From Roseovarius aestuarii (lineage in GTDB: Bacteria; Pseudomonadota; Alphaproteobacteria; Rhodobacterales; Rhodobacteraceae): a stretch of 64,000 bases of DNA. Made by a program: the position numbers and the translations under genes. Of this stretch, positions 1 through 8,137 are shown in pieces. The notes under the pieces are model-generated. The model did not search any database and had not been told where the DNA came from. It worked only from the letters and a program-made list of their open reading frames with translations. Where the stretch lies: NCBI GenBank assembly GCA_027214255.1, contig JAPWHL010000002.1, positions 186,001-250,000 of the forward strand, read 5' to 3'. Numbering within the stretch: the stretch's first letter is position 1; every line of letters starts with the position of its first letter.

Positions 1-878
1 ACCTGTTCAACCTTGTCGACCAACGCCTTGGGCGCGTCGTCAAACAATAGATGCGCTTCATCGAAAAAGAACACCAGCTCGGGTTTGTCCGGGTCGCCCA
101 CCTCTGGCAGGGTTTCAAACAACTCGGACAGCAGCCACAGCAGAAATGTGGCGTAGAGGCGCGGCGCGCCCATCAGCTTGTCCGCAGCAAGGATATTGAT
201 CTGTCCCCGTCCGTCCGCGCCGGTCTGCATCAGATCCGAAAGGTCCAGTGCCGGTTCCCCGAACAACTGTGTGCCGCCCTGATTTTCCAGCACCATCAAC
301 TGACGCTGGATTGCCCCGACCGATTGCGGCGACACATTGCCATAGCGCAGCGACAGGCTATCGCGGTTTTCACCGACCCACACGAGCAACGCCTGCAAAT
401 CCTTTAGATCCAGCAGCGGCATACCCTGCTCGTCAGCGACACGAAAGGCAATATTCATGATGCCTTCCTGCGCATCGCTGAGTTCCATCAGACGGCTGAG
501 CAACAGCGGCCCCATTTCCGCAACAGTGGTACGCACAGGATGACCCTGTTCACCGAACAAGTCCCAAAACGTCACCGGATAGGCGCGATAGGCATATTCT
601 GTCAGCCCGATAGTCGCGGCACGTTTGCTAAAAGCCTCATGCAGTTTGAAAGTCTCACTGCCTGCTTCTGCAAGGCCGGACAGGTCGCCTTTGACGTCTG
701 ACAAGAACACCGGTACGCCAGCATCCGCAAACCCTTCGGCCAGAATTTGCAACGTCACCGTTTTGCCGGTGCCCGTGGCCCCAGCGATCAAACCGTGACG
801 GTTGGCATATTTCAGAGCCAGCCCCTGCGCCGCACCGTACTCTGGTCCGCCGCCACCAATAAATATGTGGTTTTGCAA
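1..878 (-). CDS. HerA-like helicase / DUF853 family ATPase (3' end beyond window)
   Basis: Predicted cytosolic P-loop ATPase of the HerA/YjgR (DUF853) type, a family linked to DNA translocation whose exact role in bacteria is unclear. The reading frame opens with TTG at 878 ([11 protein letters not shown]), preceded by an AGGGGCAGG ribosome site; the only ATG upstream runs into a stop, so a TTG start fits best. Walker A is GATGTGKT at about residues 33-40. A Walker B-like segment ([10 protein letters not shown]) lies close to the left edge. The protein continues past position 1, so its C-terminal half is not visible. The gene diverges from the candidate sRNA at 952. Confidence 0.8.
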   Translation of the reverse strand, partial: MQNHIFIGGGGPEYGAAQGLALKYANRHGLIAGATGTGKTVTLQILAEGFADAGVPVFLSDVKGDLSGLAEAGSETFKLHEAFSKRAATIGLTEYAYRAYPVTFWDLFGEQGHPVRTTVAEMGPLLLSRLMELSDAQEGIMNIAFRVADEQGMPLLDLKDLQALLVWVGENRDSLSLRYGNVSPQSVGAIQRQLMVLENQGGTQLFGEPALDLSDLMQTGADGRGQINILAADKLMGAPRLYATFLLWLLSELFETLPEVGDPDKPELVFFFDEAHLLFDDAPKALVDKVEQ

Positions 879-951
879 GTACCTGCCCCTTTGATTTCTC
901 AATTGTTCTGGTTGAACATACTAATTTAACGAATTCCCGCCAGTATAAACG

Positions 952-1034
952 CATTCCGTCGCTTCATGTCCTCTTGGTGACGGAATGACTTCCTCCCTGT
1001 CAGACTGGTCGCGCCTTCGGGTGCGGCCCTTTTT
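952..1034 (+). ncRNA. Candidate small RNA with anti-Shine-Dalgarno segment
   Basis: No ORF explains this stretch, but it has the build of a short sRNA. A perfect 9-bp stem (CATTCCGTC at 952-960 with GACGGAATG at 979-987) is followed by the pyrimidine segment ACTTCCTCCC (988-997), complementary to a Shine-Dalgarno sequence. A second stem with a UUCG loop and a T-run follows (1007-1034). CCTCTT in the first loop is a second, weaker anti-SD stretch. A TATAAA at 944-949 could be the -10. The pattern resembles the CCUCCUCCC-motif RNAs (CcsR / cuckoo type) of Rhodobacter, but membership is inferred only from the motif. Confidence 0.5.
1007..1034 (+). terminator. Rho-independent terminator of the candidate sRNA
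   Basis: GGTCGCGCC pairs with GGTGCGGCC around a TTCG tetraloop, 9 pairs including two G-U, followed by CTTTTT. Confidence 0.8.
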
Positions 1035-1059
1035 AAGCAGTTTTCCCAGTTTTTGGCTG

Positions 1060-1088
1060 TTGACGACGATTCCGATCTGTCCTAGCGT
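1060..1088 (+). promoter_or_regulatory. Sigma70-like promoter of second sRNA candidate
   Basis: TTGACG (1060-1065), 17-bp spacer, TAGCGT (1083-1088). The predicted transcript would start near 1095 and end at the perfect hairpin terminator at 1134-1160. Confidence 0.5.
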
Positions 1089-1094
1089 CGGGTT

Positions 1095-1160
1095 CAATTA
1101 CTAAGTCGGCCAGTCCGGCAGGGAGACTACGGGAGAAGGGACCATTTGGTCCCTTCTTTC
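1095..1160 (+). ncRNA. Second candidate small RNA, about 65 nt
   Basis: A short unit between a promoter-like sequence and a perfect terminator, with no plausible ORF. It holds a small GCC/GGC hairpin and the purine-rich segment GGCAGGGAGACTACGGGAG. Seven bases of this (CAGGGAG) are the exact complement of CTCCCTG in the neighbouring sRNA candidate (993-999), so a sponge or decoy role can be imagined. No known family recognised. Confidence 0.35.
1134..1160 (+). terminator. Perfect hairpin terminator
   Basis: AGAAGGGACC (1134-1143), loop ATTT, GGTCCCTTCT (1148-1157), then TTC. A 10-bp perfect stem. Being near symmetric, it could also act on minus-strand transcripts. Confidence 0.7.
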
Positions 1161-1339
1161 TGTTTCATAGCCTGGTTTTGGCGCTGAGGCCTGCCATATA
1201 GTGATCTGCATCCCTGTTAGCCACCTGTAAGCACGCGGAATTCCGCCTTGCGCTTTGCCTTGGCATGGCATTTTATCCTGACACTTGGCGCACACCATGA
1301 TAGAGCGCCCAAGTCTTTCAAAAATTCGATGGGGGAACT

Positions 1340-1975
1340 ATGCCCAAATCACTTTCCATTCTGTCCTTTGCCTTCGCCCTTGGTTTGGGATCCATATCCC
1401 ACGCTCAGGATGCCACTGGCGAGACCACTACCGATGAGCCCACGGCAGAGGCGGCATCTGACGCCACCGAAGGCACCGCCAGCGAACCCGCCTTTTCAGA
1501 GGGCCGCGAAGTCGCCCCGGAAGAACCTGCAATCTATATCAAAGAACAGCACGGCGACTGGAACCTGCGGTGTTTCCGTAACCCCGAGGGCGAAGACCCC
1601 TGCCAGTTGTATCAATTGCTGCGCGAGGCAGATGGCAACCCAGTTGCCGAGTTCAGCATCTTCAAGCTGGACGGTCAGCCACCGGCAGTTGCGGGCGCAA
1701 CGGTTATCGTCCCGCTGATGACCCTGCTGACAAAGGAACTGAGCCTGTCGGTCGACGGCGGTACCGCCAAGACATACCCGTACCGGGTCTGCACCGAAGC
1801 TGGCTGTGTCGCTCAATTGGCCCTGACAGAGGCCGATATCAACGCGTTCAAACGCGGCAACAAAGCCACCATCGGCCTTGTCCCTGCACGTGCGCCGGAC
1901 CAGCAAGTCAAGATTTCGGTCTCATTGACCGGTTTTACCGCTGGCTATACGGCGGTCGGTGCCTTTACCGAGTAA
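1340..1975 (+). CDS. Invasion-associated locus B (IalB) family protein
   Basis: Predicted exported protein of 211 residues. Residues 1-22 form a signal peptide ending SHA-Q. An acidic, Thr/Ala/Glu-rich linker follows (about 23-58), then the IalB domain, which begins near GDWNLRCF and carries paired cysteines (EDPCQLYQLL, RVCTEAGCVAQL) probably joined in the periplasm. The family was named in Bartonella but is common in free-living alphaproteobacteria, where its role is unknown, so the name does not imply virulence. The start is supported by GGGGGA 4 nt before ATG. The gene is monocistronic and ends in a strong terminator. Confidence 0.85.
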   Translation: MPKSLSILSFAFALGLGSISHAQDATGETTTDEPTAEAASDATEGTASEPAFSEGREVAPEEPAIYIKEQHGDWNLRCFRNPEGEDPCQLYQLLREADGNPVAEFSIFKLDGQPPAVAGATVIVPLMTLLTKELSLSVDGGTAKTYPYRVCTEAGCVAQLALTEADINAFKRGNKATIGLVPARAPDQQVKISVSLTGFTAGYTAVGAFTE

Positions 1976-1998
1976 CCGAAACCGTTGCCACAGATTTC

Positions 1999-2029
1999 AA
2001 ACGGCCCCCACTGAGGGGCCGTTTTTTTT
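1999..2029 (+). terminator. Rho-independent terminator after the IalB gene
   Basis: AACGGCCCC (1999-2007) and GGGGCCGTT (2014-2022) form a perfect 9-bp stem followed by a run of eight T. Confidence 0.9.
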
Positions 2030-2147
2030 GTGCGCTGTTTTCTATGCGCCTCATTCGACAATGTACTGGCGTGGGGCATCATACGGGCGGCGACAGCGGC
2101 GCCTACTTTGCGGCAGGTTCGATACGACGCCCCTGCCCCGAAAACTG

Positions 2148-3359
2148 TTAGCTGGCGCGCCGCAGCGCCAGCACCGCGTTCAGCCCTCCAAAGGCAAAGG
2201 CATTGCTAAGCGCAACATCAACGTCGGCCTCTCGCGCTTCGTTGGGAACGACATCCAGCCCGCATTCCGGGTCTGCCTCTTGATAGCCGATCGTGGGCGC
2301 AATAACGCCGTCGCGCACGGCCATGATACAGGCCAGCAGCTCGACCGCCCCTGTGCCACCGATCAAGTGTCCATGCATGGATTTGGTCGAAGACATCATC
2401 AAATTGTCAGCATGCACTCCGAACACATCGGCCACCGCCGCGCATTCGGTCTTGTCATTGGCTGCGGTACCGGTGCCATGCGCATTAATATAGCCCACAT
2501 CCTCGGGGTTCAGCCGCGCATCCTGCAGCGCCCCCTGAATCGTGCGCGCCGCTCCTTGACGCGACGGCATCACGATATCGGACGCATCAGAAGACATCGC
2601 ATATCCAATGACTTCAGCCAAAATATCAGCCCCACGCGCGCGCGCGTGCTCGTATTCCTCAAACACGAAAATGCCGGCACCTTCGCCCTGTACCATGCCA
2701 TTGCGATTGGCCGAAAAAGGGCGGCAAGCGTCCTTGGACATCACCCGCAGGCCTTCCCACGCCTTAACCCCACCAAAACACAGCATGGATTCTGATCCGC
2801 CAGTGACCATCACAGATGCCGCGCCCCCGTGGATCATCTGAAACGCCTGTGCCATGGCGTGATTGGACGACGCGCAGGCCGTGGACACGGTAAAAGATGG
2901 TCCTTTGAGGTTGAATTCCATCGACACATGGCTGGCCGCCGCGTTGTTCATCAGCTTGGGAACCACGAAAGGATGCACACGATTTTTGCCATCCTCATAG
3001 ACGCTGCGGTAATTGTCATCCAGCGTGGTCATGCCACCGCCAGAATTTCCTAAAACAACTCCGGTGCGCGCAGACAGCGCGCCCGAAAATTCCAACCCGG
3101 ATTGCGCGATGGCCTGTCGTGCCGCGATCAAGGTAAATTGCGTGAACCGATCATAAAGCGACAGTTGCTGCCGGTTGAATTGTGTTTCCGGATCGAACCC
3201 ATGGACCTGACCGCCGATCCGGATCGCAAGACGCTCGACATCGCGGATTTTCAACGGGCCAATCCCGCACCGGCCTTCGCGCATGGCCTCTAACGTGGCG
3301 GGCACATCATGGCCCAACGCGTTGATCGTACCCGCACCGGTGATAGCAACGCGTTTCAC
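2148..3359 (-). CDS. Beta-ketoacyl-ACP synthase (FabF/KAS II-like)
   Basis: Condensing enzyme that would extend an acyl chain on the acyl carrier protein encoded just upstream. The thiolase-fold triad is complete: Cys162 in TACASSNHA, His294 in NAHGTGTAANDKTE, and His331 in the Lys326-containing KSMHGHLIGGTG. The usual T of TGH is replaced by H. The start is a GTG overlapping the ACP stop (GTGA), which implies translational coupling. At 403 residues it is slightly short of housekeeping FabF. With its own ACP and a nearby LpxD-type acyltransferase it probably makes a special envelope acyl chain rather than bulk fatty acids; that is inference. Confidence 0.88.
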   Translation of the reverse strand: MKRVAITGAGTINALGHDVPATLEAMREGRCGIGPLKIRDVERLAIRIGGQVHGFDPETQFNRQQLSLYDRFTQFTLIAARQAIAQSGLEFSGALSARTGVVLGNSGGGMTTLDDNYRSVYEDGKNRVHPFVVPKLMNNAAASHVSMEFNLKGPSFTVSTACASSNHAMAQAFQMIHGGAASVMVTGGSESMLCFGGVKAWEGLRVMSKDACRPFSANRNGMVQGEGAGIFVFEEYEHARARGADILAEVIGYAMSSDASDIVMPSRQGAARTIQGALQDARLNPEDVGYINAHGTGTAANDKTECAAVADVFGVHADNLMMSSTKSMHGHLIGGTGAVELLACIMAVRDGVIAPTIGYQEADPECGLDVVPNEAREADVDVALSNAFAFGGLNAVLALRRAS

Positions 3360-3613
3360 GACTGCTCTTTGATCAGCTGCGTGACCCCGGCAACAATCGA
3401 TCCCACGGTCGAGATATCAAAATCGCTGGCGGATGGCTCATTCGCGTTGAACGGAACCGACACGTCAAATGCTTCTTCGATGGCAAAGATGCTTTCGACC
3501 AATCCCAAACTGTCGATGCCCAACTCTTCCAACGTGCTGTCCACTGTTACGTCTTGGGGGTCCAGCAAGGCCTGTTCTGAAATGATCGCAATTACGCGGT
3601 TTTGGATGCTCAT
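3356..3613 (-). CDS. Dedicated acyl carrier protein
   Basis: Acidic four-helix carrier protein of 85 residues. The phosphopantetheine site is Ser35 in LGIDSLGLVE, and the flanking sequence (DPQDVTVDSTLEELG) is typical of ACPs. It differs clearly from a housekeeping AcpP, and its coupling to a ketoacyl synthase (4-bp overlap) marks it as specialised, as with AcpXL-type carriers for long lipid A acyl chains. AGGAGCG lies 6 nt before ATG. The 143-bp gap to lpxD may carry its own promoter, but no clear one is seen. Confidence 0.88.
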   Translation of the reverse strand: MSIQNRVIAIISEQALLDPQDVTVDSTLEELGIDSLGLVESIFAIEEAFDVSVPFNANEPSASDFDISTVGSIVAGVTQLIKEQS

Positions 3614-3756
3614 GGTTTCGCTCCTGTAAGCGGTGCGCCTTTTCCCAAGGCTTTCGGCGTCCCCCCACCCTTTGGCCAGGAAGGAAAGACATGTGCGTTC
3701 CTAGGGGTATGACGGTCTATTATGACAATCAGGCACAAAATTCGATGCAAAACGCA

Positions 3757-4848
3757 TTAATCGCTGCGCCCATCCTTGAAAACAGATTTTTTAAGATCTG
3801 CGACATCACGCACCACACGTCCCAAGCGGCGCAAATGTTTGTACATTTCCACGTAAGCGTCCATTTTTATGGCCGGATACCCCATCATCACCCGACCGGC
3901 GGGTACATTGCTGACCACTCCCGAACCACCGCCGATGATGGCACCATCGCCAACGAAAATATTGTCTGCCACCGCGACGCGCCCACCCAGAACGACGTTA
4001 TTGCCGATCTGCGCCGATCCTGCCGTGCCAGCCATGCCGCAGACCAATGTGTCCGTGCCGATAATCGTATTGTGGCCAATCATAACCGCCGAATCCAATT
4101 TCGAGCGGTCATTGATTACGGTGTCACGGATGGTGCCTCGGTCGATCACGGTGTTAGCACCGATCTCGACATCATTCCCGATCCGGACAGACCCCAAGGA
4201 ATGGATGCGTGCATAAGATTGTGCCGTGGCATCGCCTTGGTCCCCCAGACTGTCGCGGACATTCTCGACGGCGGATTTTTCTGGTGTAACAAAGCTGAAC
4301 CCGTCGCCCCCCAAAACCGCACCGGGGTTGATGATCACCCGGTTCCCGATCTGCACCCTCGCGGCAATACGCACGCCTTCGCGCAGCAAGCACTCGGCGC
4401 CAATCTTGGCATCGACACCAATGCTGACCTGTGGGCCGATCCGCGTCCCGGCACCGATCTCTGCGCGCGCACCGATCACAACCAGAGGGCCGATATGCGC
4501 ATCCTTGCTGATGACCGCGTCGGGGTGAATCACTGCGGATGGGTGCACCCCATCGTCCCACCCTTCGCCCAGATCCAACATCGCAGTCAGACCAGCCATT
4601 GCATAGCGCGGGCGCGGCACCAAGATGGCCGCCTCCAGCCCCAGCGCCTGCCAGTCGGCACCGTCCCATAGCATTGCTGCGCGCGCCGCCCCCTGTGCCA
4701 ATCCCTCGGCATAGGCAGGCTTCATCGCCAAGGCGATGTCGCGCGGTCCGGCGTCGCCCGGCTCGGCCGCGCGATCAATAACAATGTCAAAGGCGCCCAG
4801 AGCCTTTGCCCCAAGCGCCTGTGCGATTTGTTCAACTGTATAAGCCAT
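3757..4848 (-). CDS. lpxD: UDP-3-O-acylglucosamine N-acyltransferase (LpxD family)
   Basis: Transfers a 3-hydroxyacyl chain from ACP to UDP-3-O-acylglucosamine, the third lipid A step, in the cytoplasm. At 363 residues the length is usual. An N-terminal uridine-binding domain (about 1-95) is followed by left-handed beta-helix hexapeptide repeats (about 100-325, many IGxxxx turns) and a C-terminal helix. The catalytic His is probably His259 in VMIGHNTIIG. The usual IAAQVGIAGS stretch appears here as VCGMAGTAGS, a visible departure. It is not in the usual lpxD-fabZ-lpxA-lpxB setting but between an L,D-transpeptidase and an ACP, so it may be a second, specialised copy. AAGGGG supports the start. 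Confidence 0.85.
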   Translation of the reverse strand: MAYTVEQIAQALGAKALGAFDIVIDRAAEPGDAGPRDIALAMKPAYAEGLAQGAARAAMLWDGADWQALGLEAAILVPRPRYAMAGLTAMLDLGEGWDDGVHPSAVIHPDAVISKDAHIGPLVVIGARAEIGAGTRIGPQVSIGVDAKIGAECLLREGVRIAARVQIGNRVIINPGAVLGGDGFSFVTPEKSAVENVRDSLGDQGDATAQSYARIHSLGSVRIGNDVEIGANTVIDRGTIRDTVINDRSKLDSAVMIGHNTIIGTDTLVCGMAGTAGSAQIGNNVVLGGRVAVADNIFVGDGAIIGGGSGVVSNVPAGRVMMGYPAIKMDAYVEMYKHLRRLGRVVRDVADLKKSVFKDGRSD

Positions 4849-4877
4849 GGACCAACCCCTTGTGACAGGGGCGATGT

Positions 4878-6521
4878 TTAGCCCTGAACCGAGTTCAGCG
4901 AAACCCCTGCCTTTTGCAAGGCATTCCAGATCAACGCATCACGGCCATAGACATCTTCGCGATACTGCATGTGGCCTTTGGCCTGCGTAAAGGCCGTGCG
5001 GTAGATAATATGCACCGGCACCTTCTTTTTCAGCTTCACCTGTTGCTGCTGGCCCGATTTCAGGCGCGTGTCAAAATAGGTTTTGGGATCGGCCTCTTGC
5101 TTGGCCAACAACGCATAGGCGAATTCAAAGGGTTGCTGCAGACGGATACAGCCGTGGCTGAACGCACGCGAGTTGCGCTGAAACAGGCTTTTGGATGGGG
5201 TGTCATGCAGGTAGATGTTGTATTTGTTCGGGAACATGAACTTGACCAGCCCCAAGGCATTGCGATTGCTGGGCGGCTGCTTCAGGTCAAACGGAAAATT
5301 GCGGGCATTATAGGCCGCAAAATTTACGTTGGCCCGGCTCACCTGCTGGCCCCGCGAATTATACAGCTTTAAATAGCTGACAGCATTCCGATTGCGCTGC
5401 ATCTGCGGCAGGTATTCCTTGACCGTAATCGAGCGCGGAACATTCCAGACCGGGTTGATCTCCATATATTCCATTTCGTCCGAAAACTCGGGGCTGCGAC
5501 GGTCCGACACGTTTTTGCCAATCACCGAGCGGGTTTCGAACGTGACCTTGTCATCGTCGATAATACGTGCGGTAAAATCCGTCAGATTGACCAGAATATG
5601 ACGTTGCCCGCGTGGCATGTTCAGCCAGCGCTCACGCTCCATCGCGACCATGATCGAACTCAGGCGCTGTTCCACCGAGGTGTTGATTTCCCTGATCGTC
5701 GACGCCCCTGCGGTGCCGTCCGCCACCAAACCATGAGCTTCTTGGAACTCTTGAACCGCTTGTTGCATGGCCACGTCATAGACGTTTGTCGCGCTGCGTT
5801 TCATATAACCCATACTGACAAGGCGGTTACGCAAAGCCACAACTGCCGCGCCCGATTGACCGGGCTTGAGCGCATTTGCATGCACTTCGGGCCCCCATCC
5901 GCCAGCAGTGATTTGACGTTCCAGACGGGTCTTTTCCCGGATAAGGCGCGCATACTCGCCCGATTTGGGAGGCAGCGCGCGGAAAAACCCGCGTGGATTG
6001 CTTTCGGTAAAATTGGTCAGATAAGAGGCCGGCGTGCGATAAGGCACGTCACGCACGATACCGCTGTCAATTTTTGAAGGCGTTAGCAGACCGGTTTGCA
6101 TATCGCGCGCCAGACGCAGGAACGTCCGGCTCATTTCGATCTCGACACGGCCCAGATCACGCGGCGTGCGGGCCTCTTTCATCAGGCGCATCAACCCGTC
6201 CGCATCATAGCGCGACGCGGGCAATCCATGCGCGCTACTGTCGGCAATTGCCTGCATCAAGGCCTGACGGCGATGACGTTCGACATCCGTCGCACCGGTC
6301 CAGATACCTTTGTAGTTATTCTCACGGTAAAACGCCGAAAGTGCATCATCGTGCGCTGCGCCTTCCGCGATCGCCTGCTTGAATGCGGTGACTTCGGCCC
6401 TCAATTCGCCCGGTACGACAAAGGCCAGCACCAAAGACGTGGCGACTGCGACGCTCAACCGTTGGACGGCCTTGCGATAAAAGGCAGTGCGTTGAATAGT
6501 ATCGGCAGACGCTAAATGCAT
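4878..6521 (-). CDS. L,D-transpeptidase with peptidoglycan-binding domain (YcbB/LdtD-like)
   Basis: Periplasmic enzyme that forms 3-3 peptidoglycan crosslinks or attaches proteins to the wall. About residues 18-42 form a signal peptide ending LRAE. A scaffold domain follows, then a PG_binding_1 domain near residues 215-280 (NALKPGQSGAAV, VQEFQEAHGL), then a YkuD catalytic domain with Cys458 in SHGCIRL. An ATG at 6533 exists, but GGGGGA lies inside that extension and directly precedes the ATG at 6521, so 6521 is preferred (547 residues). It is 29 nt upstream of lpxD and likely co-transcribed, linking wall and outer-membrane synthesis. Confidence 0.88.
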   Translation of the reverse strand: MHLASADTIQRTAFYRKAVQRLSVAVATSLVLAFVVPGELRAEVTAFKQAIAEGAAHDDALSAFYRENNYKGIWTGATDVERHRRQALMQAIADSSAHGLPASRYDADGLMRLMKEARTPRDLGRVEIEMSRTFLRLARDMQTGLLTPSKIDSGIVRDVPYRTPASYLTNFTESNPRGFFRALPPKSGEYARLIREKTRLERQITAGGWGPEVHANALKPGQSGAAVVALRNRLVSMGYMKRSATNVYDVAMQQAVQEFQEAHGLVADGTAGASTIREINTSVEQRLSSIMVAMERERWLNMPRGQRHILVNLTDFTARIIDDDKVTFETRSVIGKNVSDRRSPEFSDEMEYMEINPVWNVPRSITVKEYLPQMQRNRNAVSYLKLYNSRGQQVSRANVNFAAYNARNFPFDLKQPPSNRNALGLVKFMFPNKYNIYLHDTPSKSLFQRNSRAFSHGCIRLQQPFEFAYALLAKQEADPKTYFDTRLKSGQQQQVKLKKKVPVHIIYRTAFTQAKGHMQYREDVYGRDALIWNALQKAGVSLNSVQG

Positions 6522-6848
6522 CGGTTCCCCCATAAAACAGACAATAGTTGCGCGTTATTCTTTCAGTATGTTCAAACTGACGGGCAATTTGTCCAATCAA
6601 AACTGCGCTTTGAGCAGGGATAAAACGGCCCTGCGTCGAAAACGCCTCAAGGATGGCCAGTTTGGCCACAGTCGGCATAATTTGCGCGGATTTGTGCCGA
6701 AACCCCTTGATGCCACAAAAAAACCCGGAACCAAACCTTGGTTAGCGATTCCTTATATGTCATAGGTGTAAAAGCATCTGGGGATGAGATGAACGCCTCT
6801 GTAATTCAAGCAGGGCATAAACCGAAGCGACGGACAGGCGCAGAGATT

Positions 6849-7418
6849 ATGACGGATGACACATCGGGCGGCGTAACACGCCGGGCACTATTGGGCGCAT
6901 TCGCGGCAACAACACTGGTCGCAACGCCAACTTTCTCCAACGCAGCAGGGTTCTTGCGAGGCGCAGGCGACATTCGCCGGTTGCGTATGGTTTCGACCCG
7001 CACGGGCGAAAAGATCGACACGATCTACTGGATTGAAGGCGAATACATCAAAGACGCGGTGAAAGAGATTTCCCGTTTTATGCGCGATTGGCGGCTGGAC
7101 GAGGTCAAGAACATCGACACCCGCACAATCGACATCATGACTGCCGCGCATAACCTTCTGGACACCAAGGAACCCTATCTTCTGTTGTCCGGATATCGCA
7201 GCTCTGGCACCAACGCGATGCTGCGCAGCCGGTCGCGTAACGTAGCCAAGAATTCTTTGCATATTCAGGGACAGGCGGCCGATCTTCGGCTCAAGTCCCG
7301 CTCGGTCGGCCAAATGAGCAAGGCCGCCGCGGCATGCCGCGCCGGTGGCGTCGGCAAATACAGCCGCTCAAACTTTGTTCACATGGATTGCGGTGTCGTA
7401 CGGACGTGGGGCGGCTGA
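6849..7418 (+). CDS. DUF882 / M15-type peptidase, Tat-exported
   Basis: Small periplasmic protein of the YcbK/DUF882 family, related to zinc D-Ala-D-Ala carboxypeptidases (peptidase M15A). A twin-arginine signal (VTRRALLGAFAATTLVA) lies at about residues 9-26. The zinc-site pattern is present as NSLHIQGQAADL and FVHMDCG. It probably trims or modifies wall peptides. The start at 6849 puts the RR motif ten residues in, as usual; an in-frame ATG at 6789 has a better ribosome site (GGGGATGAG) and cannot be excluded. It diverges from the L,D-transpeptidase, so the two wall enzymes share the 6522-6848 intergenic region. Confidence 0.83.
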   Translation: MTDDTSGGVTRRALLGAFAATTLVATPTFSNAAGFLRGAGDIRRLRMVSTRTGEKIDTIYWIEGEYIKDAVKEISRFMRDWRLDEVKNIDTRTIDIMTAAHNLLDTKEPYLLLSGYRSSGTNAMLRSRSRNVAKNSLHIQGQAADLRLKSRSVGQMSKAAAACRAGGVGKYSRSNFVHMDCGVVRTWGG

Positions 7419-7471
7419 TCCCGGTCAGCCTATTTCACGCCCCCCCAAAACAGCGCGAACGACCACGCAAC

Positions 7472-7497
7472 AGCCCGCCATCCCGGCGGGCTTTTTG
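7472..7497 (+). terminator. Rho-independent terminator after DUF882 gene
   Basis: AGCCCGCC (7472-7479) pairs perfectly with GGCGGGCT (7485-7492), followed by TTTTT. Confidence 0.9.
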
Positions 7498-7566
7498 CGT
7501 TCTAGGGTTTTGCAGCGGTAAAACACCTTGAACCCTTACGGCCAGCGGTGCTAATCCCCGTCCTGC

Positions 7567-7640
7567 GCGGGTATGGTGAAATGGTATCACACGAGCTTCC
7601 CAAGCTCTTGGCGCGGGTTCGATTCCCGCTACCCGCTCCA
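7567..7640 (+). tRNA. tRNA-Gly (anticodon CCC)
   Basis: Cloverleaf of 74 nt with encoded CCA. The acceptor arm GCGGGTA pairs with TACCCGC, the anticodon loop is TTCCCAA (CCC), and the T-arm GCGGGTTCGATTCCCGC is intact. Confidence 0.95.
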
Positions 7641-7737
7641 TCCACACCAGCTGTTGTTATCCGCGCTACGTCTGTGCTCGGTGTTCCATTCCGCCCGCCC
7701 CTCAAGAGGTTGAGCAACAAGACAGAGGTCCGCCACC

Positions 7738-8133
7738 ATGAGGCATCACATCCGCAGGATTGGCCCCGGTCTGACACGTATACTGTGGATCAGCGTTGGA
7801 AGTCTGGCTTTGTTTCTGGGGGCTTTGGGCGTGATACTGCCCGTTCTGCCGACCACACCCTTTGTTATTCTGGCCGCTTTCTGCTTTGGGCGCAGTGCCC
7901 CACGGTTTCACGCTTGGCTGGCGGGTCACCGCCTGTTCGGCCCGATCATTTCAGATTGGCAGGCCGAGGGCGCCATCGCTCCCCGTTACAAGACCATAGC
8001 GACGGGAATGATGGCCGCAGCTTTTGGGTTTAGCTTGTGGATGCAACTGCCACCAATGGTTTTGTGGGTGCAAGCCGCGTGCCTGATCTGCGCAGCAACC
8101 TATGTGCTTAGTCGCCCGAACGGTCCGCGCTAG
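7738..8133 (+). CDS. DUF454 (YbaN-like) small inner-membrane protein
   Basis: 131-residue membrane protein matching the DUF454/YbaN pattern: an N-terminal hydrophobic segment with the signature ALGVILPVLPTTPFVILAAFCF (about 28-49), a short loop with the family-typical FGPIISDW, then two further membrane segments (about 90-125). Function unknown. AGAGGTCCG precedes the ATG. It stops 4 bp before the convergent uup gene. Confidence 0.82.
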   Translation: MRHHIRRIGPGLTRILWISVGSLALFLGALGVILPVLPTTPFVILAAFCFGRSAPRFHAWLAGHRLFGPIISDWQAEGAIAPRYKTIATGMMAAAFGFSLWMQLPPMVLWVQAACLICAATYVLSRPNGPR

Positions 8134-8137
8134 GCGC

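Noticed and set aside
2148..2795. Plus-strand frame over the ketoacyl synthase
   Set aside because: Antisense to a gene with a complete Cys-His-His catalytic triad.
3691..4671. 326-codon plus-strand frame
   Set aside because: Antisense to lpxD; its residues mirror the hexapeptide repeat pattern and show no domain.
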